Shown in pieces: positions 17,238 to 26,094 of a stretch of 64,000 nucleotides of DNA. The stretch is from CAWAHD01 sp963781785. Its GTDB lineage: Bacteria > Planctomycetota > Planctomycetia > Isosphaerales > Isosphaeraceae. Within the stretch, counting starts at the first letter, position 1. The number at the start of each line of letters is the position of its first letter. The stretch is taken from NCBI GenBank assembly GCA_963781785.1, contig CAWAHD010000005.1, positions 3,038,001 to 3,102,000 of the forward strand, read 5' to 3'. The position numbers and the translations under genes were made by a program. A model generated the notes under the pieces. It made no database searches. It was not told the DNA's origin and saw only the letters and a program-made list of their open reading frames with translations.

Positions 17238-18765
17238 GAATGGCACGAGGTTAGCCGTTATGCCGCCTTGCGCAAGCGTTTGCGCGCATTAGGGCGTGGT
17301 TCCATCAGGTATCGCTGCGCCTTGGGACGGCGTTTGTTGGCGCGAGGTTCCACCCGACCAAATCGATCACCGACTTCCTGTTGTGCGATCGCGCGAAGCA
17401 TCGCTTGCAGCAAGAATTCCCGATCCGCCGGCGCTGCTCGCCGCATTGCCTCTTGGAATGCCGTGATCGTTTGCAGCGTGCCTTTGAAGCTCAGCTGCCG
17501 CGGCCGCTTTTCGTGTGCATCGGCCGCCTGGGCCATCACACCTCGGATCAAGTTGTAAGCTAGTAAATGCATCCAGATCTCCTTCTCGACCATCTCCGGC
17601 GACTTGCACCGCAAGACATCCATTTGGAGCACGTCCTTGATCGAGCGCAGATCCAATTCGACATTCCAGCGCTGAAGGTAAAGATCCGCCAGTTCATCCT
17701 TCGTATACATTGTGGCGTCGAGCATGGTCGTGACCAGCACCACATTGTCGACGCGGAAGCCAGGCTGCTCGACCTTGAACCGCAGCTCACGTACCGTGAT
17801 TTCGTCAGGAATCTGAGCATAGGTTTCCTTGTCCATCCAGTCGGGACGCTGCGGCTTGGCCCAAGTGACGAGGTGGTCTTCCACCCCCAGTCGTCGGCCG
17901 CGGCGAAAGTCGAACTTGCGGCCTTGGTACATGCGGAACAGCCCGTCGACCTCTCGATGCATCAGGGTCTCAAGCATGAAAAACGAGCCGAAATAGCGGT
18001 CTCCGAGCACGATTTCATCGGTTGCCAGACCGTCGAGCAGGGCACGCAAGAGGGCTGGCTCGCCCGTTCCCTTTCCTTTGTACGGCCCCAATGCCATGTC
18101 GCGCGCAACGCCGGTGGCAAGCGAGATGATTACCGCCATCCGGACTATGGGGAATCCCAGCCCGATGCCTTGAGTGTTCGCCTGGGGAAAGGCTCGCTGG
18201 TTCTCCGGCGTGTCTGGCATCGAGGCGGTGGTGCCGTCGACCAACGAGACGTGACGGCCCTTCCAAAGCCAGTCGTCGCTGGCGCCAGCCTCGATCCTCT
18301 CGGCGGTCTCTTGGACCAGGCGAACGATGACTTTCAGCGGAAGTCGCCGGCGCGCCTCGCAGTAGCTCGTGGTCTCCGCTGAGCACGGCTTGCGACCGTT
18401 AAGCGCCATCCAGAGGATCAACCGCATGACTGCCGCGCGACACGAGTGATCCTGGTCGAGCACCTGAGAGAGGAACAGGCAAAGGGTTACAAACGGGGTG
18501 TAGATGCGATCTTTGAACTGAACGCCCTCGGAGGTCAAAGCCGACTCGACCATATCGGCGTCGAGGATCTCGTGAAACGGAAGAGCGTCGGAGTCGAGGG
18601 TTGATTTGATCTTCTCTGAAATTCGCCGTCGTGTAGGCTGGAACATCGTCGGCCTCCTTGCCGGATAGGAATTGGATCAGTCAATCACCAATCCTTGTCC
18701 CAAGGAGGACGACTTTTGTCTATCCTGTTTTGACGATTGCGGTTACGAATAACCTCGTGCCATTC
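17238..18765 (-). mobile_element. Complete IS4-family insertion sequence with 11-bp target duplication
   Basis: The 1,528-bp element has 16-bp perfect terminal inverted repeats: GAATGGCACGAGGTTA at 17238-17253 and its complement at 18750-18765. It is flanked by the direct repeat GTGTCTGGAAT (17227-17237 and 18766-18776), an 11-bp target duplication typical of IS4-family transposition. One intact transposase fills it. The target is the right inverted repeat of the MITE-like element, so the IS arrived after the MITE. Clean ends and an open frame suggest a recent insertion. Confidence 0.95.
17258..18646 (-). CDS. IS4-family DDE transposase
   Basis: A 462-residue transposase. The catalytic acidic residues are visible in LVDGTTASMPDT (first D, about residue 131) and VLGDRYFGSF (second D, about 219). 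The IS4 signature Y-x2-R-x3-E-x6-K is exact as YLQRWNVELDLRSIK, about residues 325-339, supplying the catalytic Glu. The Arg/Lys-rich C-terminus (ANKRRPKAQRYL, NARKRLRKAA) fits DNA binding. GGAGG lies 6 bases before ATG 18646. It is intact, so the element may still be mobile. Confidence 0.95.
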   Translation of the reverse strand: MFQPTRRRISEKIKSTLDSDALPFHEILDADMVESALTSEGVQFKDRIYTPFVTLCLFLSQVLDQDHSCRAAVMRLILWMALNGRKPCSAETTSYCEARRRLPLKVIVRLVQETAERIEAGASDDWLWKGRHVSLVDGTTASMPDTPENQRAFPQANTQGIGLGFPIVRMAVIISLATGVARDMALGPYKGKGTGEPALLRALLDGLATDEIVLGDRYFGSFFMLETLMHREVDGLFRMYQGRKFDFRRGRRLGVEDHLVTWAKPQRPDWMDKETYAQIPDEITVRELRFKVEQPGFRVDNVVLVTTMLDATMYTKDELADLYLQRWNVELDLRSIKDVLQMDVLRCKSPEMVEKEIWMHLLAYNLIRGVMAQAADAHEKRPRQLSFKGTLQTITAFQEAMRRAAPADREFLLQAMLRAIAQQEVGDRFGRVEPRANKRRPKAQRYLMEPRPNARKRLRKAA

Positions 18766-18776
18766 GTGTCTGGAAT

Positions 18777-18981
18777 ACACGGATACAGATAGGGACACAC
18801 CACTGATCATCCCACCTGGAGGCAACGAGCGCGCGACTTCTCGCAGTGGCCTCGGCTAACCCCGCCTCGATCGGTAAGCGCCGTTTCAAACTGCATTCTC
18901 AGCCACGGATGAAACACGGATTCAACACGGATACAGATAGGGACACACCAGTCATCATGCCACCTGCAGGCGGCGAGCGGG
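18777..18981. repeat. Pair of ~55-bp direct repeats
   Basis: ACACGGATACAGATAGGGAC at about 18777 recurs at about 18927, each followed by ACACCA(C/G)T-ATCAT-CCACCTG-AGGC-CGAGCG. The stretch between includes CAGCCACGGATGAAACACGG. This cluster lies at the 3' side of the GxxExxY gene, and a similar sequence (CCGTGTTTCATCCGTGGCTGA, in pieces) lies at its 5' side near 19425. Confidence 0.65.
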
Positions 18982-18987
18982 ATTTGG

Positions 18988-19357
18988 TCAGAAGACAAGC
19001 CTTTTGAACTCGACTCTGGTTCGCCCGAAATTGATCAGGAGTCCGACGCGGATTCCCGTCGCCTTGAGCTCGCTCTAGAAGCTGCGCTTCATCCTCCGTG
19101 TGATACTCCCGGGCGACTTTGAGCTCGACGATGACGCTCTCGGCGACCCCAAGGTCCGCCTGATCATCGCCCACCAGTTCCTTCTTGTACCAGACCTTGA
19201 TCTTGTCTTCGATCTCGGCCTGGAGGCCGCGTGCCCGAAGTTCCACCTGCATGGACCGCTGGTACACCCTCTCCAGGAAACCGTACCCAAGGATCGAGTA
19301 GACCTCGAATGCCGCGCCGATGATTTGTTCGGTGATCTCCCCATGCTCCAGCGCCAT
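18988..19357 (-). CDS. GxxExxY family protein, frameshifted
   Basis: A small protein of the GxxExxY family, a restriction-endonuclease-fold (PD-(D/E)xK-like) group of unknown role. The diagnostic residues are GAAFEVYSILGYGFLERVY near residues 14-32 and ESVIVELKVA with the conserved E-x-K near 75. One extra base around 19069-19082 disrupts the frame after EDEAQLL. The corrected sequence continues ELKATGIRVGLLINFG to VEFKRLVF and TGA 18988, giving 122 residues, the normal family length. It lies between the IS element and the second repeat array. Confidence 0.85.
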
Positions 19358-19497
19358 GGCTTCTGTACCCTATCGCCGTAACTCACCGGGACCGACTCCT
19401 CGCCACCCTGCTTACTATCCGTGTTTCATCCGTGTTTCATCCGTGGCTGAATTTCCGCTTTTCTGTCTGTCTTGTACTTTCCGCGATTCTCTCCACT

Positions 19498-19889
19498 GGC
19501 GGCTTCGCGGTGTCAGCCTTTGGCGGCTTCGCGGTGTCAGCCTTTGTTTTTGGTTCTCGACCGGGCGGCTTCGCGGTGTCAGCCTTTGTTTTTGGTTCTC
19601 GACCGGGCGGCTTCGCGGTGTCAGCCTTGGCGGCTTCGCGGTGTCAGCCTTTGTTTTTGGTTCTCGACCGGGCGGCTTCGCGGTGTCAGCCTTGGCGGCT
19701 TCGCGGTGTCAGCCTTTGTTTTTGGTTCTCGACCGTGGCGGCTTCGCGGTGTCAGCCTTTGTTTTTGGTTCTCGACCGTGGCGGCTTCGCGGTGTCAGCC
19801 TTGGCGGCTTCGCGGTGTCAGCCTTTGTTTTTGGTTCTCGACCGTGGCGGCTTCGCGGTGTCAGCCTTTGTTTTTGGTTCTCGACCGTG
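19498..19889 (+). repeat. Second 43-bp repeat array, 11 cores, variant linker
   Basis: The same 21-bp core as the 16143-17050 array, but with linker TTTGTTTTTGGTTCTCGACC plus G or GTG. I count 11 cores, some joined directly. The consistent linker difference (TTTCCGACC versus TTCTCGACC) shows that each array was homogenised independently. The array is followed within about 45 bp by the second good MITE copy, as in the first array. Confidence 0.93.
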
Positions 19890-19931
19890 CCGGTTTGAAC
19901 TAAACCGCTGCGCGGCGGGCAACAACGGGGG

Positions 19932-20151
19932 TTTCCAGACACCCCCGTTTCGGCCGTCTGTGCGGGTTTCCAGACACCCCCGTTTCGGCCGTCTGTGCGT
20001 GCAGGCAATCTGGGACCCACCCACCGATCCTCCAGCCATGCAACGATTGACAATGACTATGCGCCGTCATTCACCCAACCTTCAGCCAGCGAATGAAATG
20101 CGGGTGTCATGATATTCAGGGTGACGCGGCGGATCCGTGGGTGTCTGGAAT
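19932..20151. mobile_element. MITE-like element, second good copy, with duplicated left end
   Basis: The 185-bp copy runs 19967-20151 with ends TTTCCAGACACCC and GGGTGTCTGGAAT. Its first 35 bp are repeated at 19932-19966. Internal sequence matches the 17053 copy (CAACGATTGACAATGACTAT and downstream). There is no coding capacity. Confidence 0.85.
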
Positions 20152-20240
20152 CCCTGGAAGAAGTAGAATTGTCGGGCGAGAAACCTGTCCTGGCAGCCCG
20201 CATTGAAACCTGACGGATTGACCTGCCTCGGAAATAACCC

Positions 20241-20647
20241 ATGAAGCGCGATCCGTTATTCTTCCCGTTATTGAAACGATCATCGTTCACCAGTTCCCGA
20301 CCTGGTCCCGAGAGGAGATTGAGAAGATGCTACGGGTAACCGACGTCAGCCAGACCCGCGTTTTTCAGGACGCTCTCCAAGAGGGCTTGGAGAAAGGACG
20401 ACAGGAAGGAATCGAGAAGGGAATCGAGAAGGGAATCGAGAAGGGAATCGAGAAGGGAATCGAGAAGGGAATCGAGAAGGGAATCGAGAAGGGAATCGAG
20501 AAGGGAATCGAGAAGGGAATCGAGAAGGGAATCGAGTCCGTGGCGCTGCGACTTCTCAAGATGGGTCGACCCGTGACGGAAATCGTGCAGGCAACGGAAT
20601 TGACCCCGGCGCAAATCCGCAAGCTGAGCAAGAAGTCCCAGAAGTAG
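20241..20647 (+). pseudogene. Remnant of an Rpn/DUF2887-type nuclease-like protein with (GIEK)n tail
   Basis: The 3' part encodes PVIETIIVHQFPTWSREEIEKMLRVTDVSQTRVFQ, a helix pattern seen near the end of Rpn-type recombination-promoting nuclease/putative transposase proteins, then ten GIEK repeats plus GIES (12-bp unit, about 20410-20541) and a short C-terminus. ATG 20241 starts MKRDPLFF in another frame, like the beginning of such proteins, so the catalytic middle seems deleted. The isolated ATG at 20327 could still yield a 106-residue coiled peptide. Confidence 0.5.
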
Positions 20648-21030
20648 CCGCTTTCGACGGCGCGTGACCGACCTGGATTCCGGGGACATCATACCTAATT
20701 GACGCCTGATTCCGAGGACACCATACCCAACGCGGCTGAGCCGCAATCAAGCACGAAATCCCAAATCTCAAATCCGAAAAGATGCGTGCACGGCACGGAG
20801 ATGTTCCAGACGTAGACTGTAATTGACGCCGGGTCGTCAGCGCCCAGGGGTTTGATCATCGACTCCTACGGCAAAGAGCTCAACGAACGGTCGTTCCCCT
20901 CATTCTTACGGACCCTTGGGATCAAGAAGACCGACTTGTTCCTTTCCCTGGAAACGAAGGCCATGCCGGAGCCTCCGGCCGCCAAGCCTGGCGAGCACGA
21001 GTCCATCTTTTCGGCCATCGGTCGTGGTCG
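20648..21030. other. Gene-poor stretch with weak ORF trace
   Basis: One plus-strand frame from about 20852 gives SYGKELNERSFPSFLRTLG, then LFLSLETKAMPEPP, which looks protein-like for about 60 residues and then runs into the 75-bp repeats. I do not recognise it. The rest has no signal. Confidence 0.3.
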
Positions 21031-21300
21031 GCCAACCTGGGGCTCACGCCGCCAGGCCGTACGGTGGCGCTGCTTCGCGGCTGGGAACAACTTCCCCCGC
21101 GGCCGGCCAACCTGGGGCTCACGCCGCCAGGCTGGACGATGGCGCCGCTTCGCGGCTGGGAACAAATTCCCCGCGGCCGGCCAACCTGGGGCTCGCGCCG
21201 CCAGGCTGTACGATGGCGCCGCTTCGCGGCTGGGAACAACTTCCCCCGCGGCCGGCCAACCTGGGCTCGCGCCGCCAGGCTGTACGATGGCACCGCGCGC
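21031..21300 (+). repeat. Four tandem 75-bp repeats
   Basis: The unit begins GCCAACCTGGGGCTC and includes GCCGCCAGGC, a TTCGCGGCTGGGAACAA block and a CCCGCGGCCG end. Copies start at about 21031, 21106, 21180 and 21255, the last partial. The period is 74-75 bp with point differences. Coding character is poor. Confidence 0.8.
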
Positions 21301-21692
21301 CAGGCCTCCTTCGGCGTCGGAGCAGAATCGCCTATTCGGGGTTGCGGGGATGCCGTGCTCTTTTCGCCAACGTGTGGGCGCCCATGAGCGCGAGTTTCTC
21401 GTGTCGCCGCAAGCATTTCAGCGAACCGTCGTTCCTCGCCTCCTTGGTCAGGTTATCGTCGTCGCATCGCATCGCGTCGCCTCGCGGTCGAAAGTCAGCT
21501 CAGCATCGGCCGCCGGCAAGGTCGGGTTCAGGCGAAAAGCCCCAGCCGCATCCAGGAGATTCTCGCGTCGCACTGGACATCTCGGTTCATCCGCAGGCAT
21601 GCGATCGTGGCACGACCTGTCGGGGTCAAACCCAAGGTTGAAGATGACCTCTGGCGCGCGACAGTACTCGCAACGATGCCCAGCCCTCCGGG
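21301..21692. other. Intergenic, no convincing gene
   Basis: About 390 bp downstream of the 75-bp repeats and before the minus-strand gene end at 21693. Only short, arginine/serine-rich shadow frames are present. Confidence 0.4.
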
Positions 21693-22109
21693 CTACTTCG
21701 GCATAACGTTTGTTAATCTTCCCATTTCATGGAGCAAAGCTGCGGCACGCGCGGTCGTCGCCTTGACCTCGGCGTCAACCAGTTGCTCCAGCTCCGCCTG
21801 CTCGTCGGCACCCAAAGAGGAGTTCTGAGCGAGAGCCTCCCGCCTCAATGTCATCAGCTCTTCGAGACGCCGTCGTTGATCGGCGCTGAAGAAGCGATCC
21901 GGGCTCATGCTCCTGACGATGACCAGAGTCTCGACCTCCTCCTGCGTAAGTTGTGAGGCCAGTGCGTCAAGGGCCTCGCCGGCCGTTCGTCCCGTAGCCG
22001 AATTTCCCCGCGCAACGGCACGGTACGCCATGTTCTCCGGAGCGACCGGCTCATGATAAACGGCGACTCTCGTCACGGAATCTGCCCCCCCGTTCACAAC
22101 GTCATTCAT
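21693..22109 (-). CDS. Small helical protein of unknown function
   Basis: A 138-residue soluble protein, all-alpha by eye and rich in Ala, Glu and Leu. It opens with a short variable stretch, then MAYRAVARGNSATGRTAGEALDALASQL, a Glu-rich helix (RFFSADQRRRLEELM) and a C-terminal ELEQLVDAEVKATTARAAALL helix. I do not recognise a characterised family. It is possibly a toxin-antitoxin or regulatory partner, but no partner gene is adjacent. The start is ATG 22109, and the ATG 26 codons downstream is an alternative. Confidence 0.6.
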   Translation of the reverse strand: MNDVVNGGADSVTRVAVYHEPVAPENMAYRAVARGNSATGRTAGEALDALASQLTQEEVETLVIVRSMSPDRFFSADQRRRLEELMTLRREALAQNSSLGADEQAELEQLVDAEVKATTARAAALLHEMGRLTNVMPK

Positions 22110-22365
22110 GAGACTCTACCACGACGGCTGTGCTGCCCGCAATCAGAGCGGGCTCTCAAGGAGGCTGTTCCACCGGACGGCGCACGTGTCCTTCTGCGGA
22201 TCGTAGGGACTCGCAGTTTTCGATTCCCGTTGCTCCAACGGATGTGCTCTATTCACGCTTGCGCGGTCATCGCAACGGAAGGATTGTCCATGCACCTCAG
22301 TCACGCCGCTAACGAGCTGGTCGGCCACCTGCCGAACATCATGCAGTCCAACGCTCGCCGATCGC

Positions 22366-23073
22366 TCAAGACCCCAAGAGCCAATCCGCCGGCACGTCGA
22401 GCCTGGGCACCCGCTGCAAACCCGAACCAGGGGTGAGGTTCACAACCTCAATTCCGCGCTCGCGCGCTTCCAGGAAGAAGAGCCGCCAGCCGCTCGAAAC
22501 CAGATCGTATCGCTTCAGGTTCTCCGAGAAACCGCTGTGATGGACCCCGGCGCCCTCGGCGTGCCCCCCCTGCCCCGGGATCATGTCCAGGCCGACGTAA
22601 GCGAGCCGCTTGAAGCCGCGGGGCGGGATGCTCTTGCCGGACTGCCTCGCTGTCGCCTCCAGCTTGCATCGTGAGTCCAGGTCATCGGGCCAGGGGTTGC
22701 AGAGCCAGTTGCCGACAACCATCGCCGTACTGCCGCCGACATAGCCTTCGTCCGGGTCGTCGCCCCACCACTCCACCTCCTTGACGAACGACTCGGCCAG
22801 GGCGGCCGTCCCGTGCGCACTCACCCGCCAGGCTTCCGTTGCATTCCAAGCCTGGGCGAACCCCGGTACGTGGCCGGCCAGCCCGGTCGCGGCGTCCATC
22901 GCGGCCGCGAACGTGAAGCGCACCCGGTTCCTGATGCACGTCGCCGCGACCAGGGATCCGTTCACCGACACGACGGCGCCGGCCTCTTCGATCGCTTTCC
23001 ACGCAGATGGCGAAAATCGATCGAGAGAAGGACCCGCACAGACGAGGACGGCCGTCCGGTTGTCAATCAACAT
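22366..23073 (-). CDS. DUF115/MptE-like protein
   Basis: A 235-residue protein starting MLIDNRTAVLVCAGPSLD, the nucleotide-binding opening of the 6-hydroxymethylpterin diphosphokinase MptE-like/DUF115 family. In bacteria this family mostly includes motility- or surface-associated glycosyltransferases. A second landmark is GGSTAMVVGNWL near residue 115, with YVGLDMIPG about residue 160. I chose ATG 23073 because the upstream frame overlaps the 3' end of the neighbouring glycosyltransferase gene. It is the last gene of a minus-strand group with glycosyltransferase and PhyH genes, so a role in glycan or conjugate modification is likely. Confidence 0.7.
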   Translation of the reverse strand: MLIDNRTAVLVCAGPSLDRFSPSAWKAIEEAGAVVSVNGSLVAATCIRNRVRFTFAAAMDAATGLAGHVPGFAQAWNATEAWRVSAHGTAALAESFVKEVEWWGDDPDEGYVGGSTAMVVGNWLCNPWPDDLDSRCKLEATARQSGKSIPPRGFKRLAYVGLDMIPGQGGHAEGAGVHHSGFSENLKRYDLVSSGWRLFFLEARERGIEVVNLTPGSGLQRVPRLDVPADWLLGS

Positions 23074-23102
23074 GAATCGCAGCCCGTCAATTCGAACAGT
23101 GT

Positions 23103-24018
23103 TCACGCCGGTTCGCCCTGGTCCGAGATCGAGGATTTCAGCGGCAAGGAGCGCTCCAGCCATCGGAAGATCGGACAGCCACGGTCAAATGGAGGATCGA
23201 CCGACCTCAGGAAGCCGGGCTCTTCGAACGCAGACCTGTAATGGATGTGCACGATCTGGTTCAAGGGCAGCCCGTTCAGCGGCGCGACCATGATCGGCCG
23301 CTTGAAGATCAGGTAATTGTAGCTCGGGCCCAGGAGCAGCGTCCGGGCGAACCGGCGCACGACCGTCGCGGCCAGGGCGATCTCATCCATGCGATGGAAT
23401 GCGCCCTCGAAAACGACCCCCCGGCTGACGAGCCGCCGCAAGTCGTTCTCCCACTCCCGGAACACACCGGCTTCACGCCGGACCGCGACGAGACCCGCGC
23501 TGAAAAAGGCCCTCACGCGTCGTCCCAGCTCGTTCTGCACAAACGGCACGTCGTCCATCATACGATCGTCAAATACGCGCTGCCAGAAAGTGTCCACCGG
23601 GTCGCCCGGACCCAGACTGTTCAAGCGGTCTGATTGCGCCGGCCGAAGCGCGATGTCCGTGCCGCTCGGCAGGTCCAGGTCGTTCGGCTCGCCGGTCAGC
23701 ACCGTATCGCTGTCCAGAAAGACAAGCGTCGGCTCCTCGAGCACTGCGCTCCGCAAATGCACACACAAAGATCTTGTTCAGCGTTCCCTCGTCCGGGAAT
23801 TCGACGTTGAGAGTTTGGGGGATGTGGACGACGCCGAGATCGCGCAGGGCGGTCAGCGTCGGATCGCCGACCTCTCTCCCGGGACGCGGCTGGAACGTAT
23901 AGATCGGGGCGCTCTGGTACGCCCCACCAAACCTGCGGATCGACCGGCACAGGAGAATCGTCTGCGCTTCGAGCCTGCCGCGCTCGACGCAGGCGAGGAA
24001 GGCGAGGCGGCTCTTCAT
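23103..24018 (-). CDS. Glycosyltransferase-like protein, frameshifted
   Basis: After correction this is a 304-residue nucleotide-sugar transferase-like protein. The N-terminus MKSRLAFLACVERGRLEAQ and the DxD motif in TLVFLDSDTVL (about residue 100) mark the donor/metal site. The C-terminal half holds MDEIALAATVVRR, PSYNYLIFKRP and IVHIHYRSAF, as in hypothetical GT-A enzymes of planctomycetes. A one-base insertion around 23738-23750 separates the two halves. It starts 10 bp after the stop of the PhyH gene, and its end precedes the DUF115-like start. Confidence 0.8.
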
Positions 24019-24028
24019 GGGAAATCTC

Positions 24029-24916
24029 TCACGAACTGTGCCGGACTTCAGCCGAGCCCTGCGGTGAGGCATCAGGGCCCGCCGAGGGTTTCTTGTGAGC
24101 GTAGATCACGTCATATTCCTCGGTCGCCCCGCCGAGCGCGGGCCGGCCGGTGCGGTATGTCGGCTCAAAAAGCGCACGTTCGTCGGCGGTTGGATCCGCA
24201 ATGGGACAGACCGGCGTCTTGTCCCAGGCCAGGAACCCGGGCGAATACTTGAACAGGACCGACCGGCGGACGCGATCCGCGGGCTGCCAGGGGAACGTCC
24301 CATGCACGAGTGCTTCGTTGAACACGATCACCGAACCGGCGGGGGCAGCAATATGCCGCACCAAGCCAAGGTCTTCCTCCATCGAGAGCATTTCTTCCGG
24401 CGGCCGGAAGTTGGCCTTGTGGGATCCCGGCACGCAGACGAACCCGCCGTCCCCGGGACGGACGTCCGTCAACTGGAAGGCGCTCACGGTCAGTCCGCAC
24501 CGGATCCTACCGTGCTCGTAACGGTGGTAGCGAGACGGGTCGAACGTCAGGCCCCCGTGCAGCCAGTGCCCTTCCGTCCCCCGGACCATCTGGATCAACA
24601 TCGGCCCGTGATCGAGGCGGAAGCCGGGACCCAGGATCTCGTTGAACACATCCACGATCCTCGGGTGCGTGAGCATCCTCCGGAACGGCTCACACCAGGG
24701 CCGTTCAAACCCCAGCGGGTTCTGCGAGAACCCGGCCTTCCCGCTCGACCCTTTGAGAACGCTCGATGTGTGGGCAAGGCCGAGACGCCGGTTCTCGAGC
24801 AGGTGGGAATGGCGATCGATCGCCTCGTTGGCCGCGGTGACCTCCTCGCTCGTGAGCAGGCCCTCCAGCACGAGATAACCGTTCAGATCGAACACGAATC
24901 GTTCGGTGTCGGTCAT
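24029..24916 (-). CDS. Phytanoyl-CoA dioxygenase-family protein with HxG in place of HxD
   Basis: A 295-residue Fe(II)/2-oxoglutarate oxygenase fold protein. Family landmarks are FVFDLNGYLVLEGLL at the start, GGFVCVPGSHKANF near residue 165, the distal-His segment VIVFNEALVHGTFPW near 195 and the 2OG-binding Arg region RVRRSVLFKY. At the proximal metal site the sequence is H120-G121-G122 (GHWLHGGLTFD), so the usual HxD acid is Gly. The same change occurs in Fe/2OG halogenases, but also in common uncharacterised PhyH relatives, so halogenation is only a possibility. It stands in a compact minus-strand operon. Confidence 0.88.
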   Translation of the reverse strand: MTDTERFVFDLNGYLVLEGLLTSEEVTAANEAIDRHSHLLENRRLGLAHTSSVLKGSSGKAGFSQNPLGFERPWCEPFRRMLTHPRIVDVFNEILGPGFRLDHGPMLIQMVRGTEGHWLHGGLTFDPSRYHRYEHGRIRCGLTVSAFQLTDVRPGDGGFVCVPGSHKANFRPPEEMLSMEEDLGLVRHIAAPAGSVIVFNEALVHGTFPWQPADRVRRSVLFKYSPGFLAWDKTPVCPIADPTADERALFEPTYRTGRPALGGATEEYDVIYAHKKPSAGPDASPQGSAEVRHSS

Positions 24917-24972
24917 CCAACCATCTCGTCGTTTCGCCTTGAGAAATGCCCGTTCCGCCTGACTTGGCCCGA

Positions 24973-25758
24973 TCAGGACGATTGCCTTTGCCGGTTGAAA
25001 TCACGCCAGAGCGCGAATGCCCCGACGTGGTCGATTTCGGCCGGATCTTCGGCCAGCTTGAGATGCCGGCAGTCGGCGGAGCCTCGTGCCCTCATGACCG
25101 GCCTGTCCTGAGAGTCGATCCGGCTCGTCACGTAACGCACGATGAACCCGATTCGCTTCTGATCGGTGCGATTGGGGTTGGAACCGTGAATGATATTGCA
25201 ATGGTGAAACGACATCTCACCGGGACCCAGCTCGAGGTTGACCGCCTCGCTCTCATCGACCGCCACTCCGATCCGTTCACCACGCCGCAGCAGGTTGTCT
25301 TGATCCTTGGCTTCCTCGTGGTCGAGCCGGCCCCGGCTGTGAGACCCGACAATCGCGCGCATGCACCCGCTTTGCGCCGTGCTCGAGCTGAGCGCGATCC
25401 ACGCGGAGATCGACGGAGACAGATGCCATCGCGAATACACGCTGTCCTGGTGCCAGGCCACATAGCTGGGATCATGAGGGTATTTGCACAAGATCAATGT
25501 TCCATCGATCAGGATGTCGTCGCCCAGGATCGATTCCACGGCATCCAGCACCGCGGTGTGAGTGGCCAACCGGTAGGCCCATTTGAAGAACAAGTGCGCG
25601 TTATCCAGCCGCTTGATCATGCCGTCGTTCAGCGCCTCAAGCTCTTCCAGGGTCGAGCGGTATAGGGCGGCCTCCGACTGCGACAAGACCCGGATCGGGT
25701 AGAGCACTCCGTCGCGCTGGTACCGCTCGACCTGTTCTGCTCGAAGCCCCCTCGTCAT
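24973..25758 (-). CDS. Phytanoyl-CoA dioxygenase-family oxygenase (canonical HxD)
   Basis: A 261-residue Fe(II)/2OG-dependent hydroxylase-like protein. The metal triad is visible as H-x-D in YVAWHQDSVY (about residue 105) with the distal His in HCNIIHGSNPN (about 190), and the 2OG Arg is likely in RIGFIVRYV. ATG 25758 (MTRGLRAEQVERYQRDG) has GGGTGAG upstream and matches the usual family start. It is the first gene of the minus-strand group, so the divergent region 25759-26094 carries its promoter. The substrate is unknown. Confidence 0.9.
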   Translation of the reverse strand: MTRGLRAEQVERYQRDGVLYPIRVLSQSEAALYRSTLEELEALNDGMIKRLDNAHLFFKWAYRLATHTAVLDAVESILGDDILIDGTLILCKYPHDPSYVAWHQDSVYSRWHLSPSISAWIALSSSTAQSGCMRAIVGSHSRGRLDHEEAKDQDNLLRRGERIGVAVDESEAVNLELGPGEMSFHHCNIIHGSNPNRTDQKRIGFIVRYVTSRIDSQDRPVMRARGSADCRHLKLAEDPAEIDHVGAFALWRDFNRQRQSS

Positions 25759-25887
25759 ACCGCTCACCCTTCCCGATCGACGCTCGACTGATCGCCATGT
25801 GAGGCAACTATAACCGGTCAAACCCCGATTGGAACCAATCATCCGTTCGATTTTCCAGTACTCACTGGACAAGACAGTTTGGGAGAG

Positions 25888-25916
25888 TTAGGTTGTCTAC
25901 GCTAGACAGCCTAACT
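25888..25916. promoter_or_regulatory. Strong inverted repeat in the divergent intergenic region
   Basis: GTTAGG-T-TGTCT at 25888-25899 pairs with AGACA-G-CCTAAC at 25905-25916 around ACGCT, a 12-bp stem with one mismatch. It lies between the PhyH gene (minus, 25758) and the copper oxidase operon (plus, 26095). It could be an operator for either or both, or an RNA hairpin. The remaining 330 bp of this gap shows nothing else clear. Confidence 0.55.
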
Positions 25917-26094
25917 TTGCGTGGGTGTCGGTTTCAGGCACTGGAAAGTCAGAAAGCGATCTTTCGCGAACCGCGACGTTTTGCTGATTGACTCGGTGAC
26001 AGCGCGATAATTCTGCGCGGCTCAGGGCCGCTGGCTACGTTTTTTAAGGCTTTCTACCACTTCGACCGATGGCCCCGTTCGGGAGCAGGCATCG

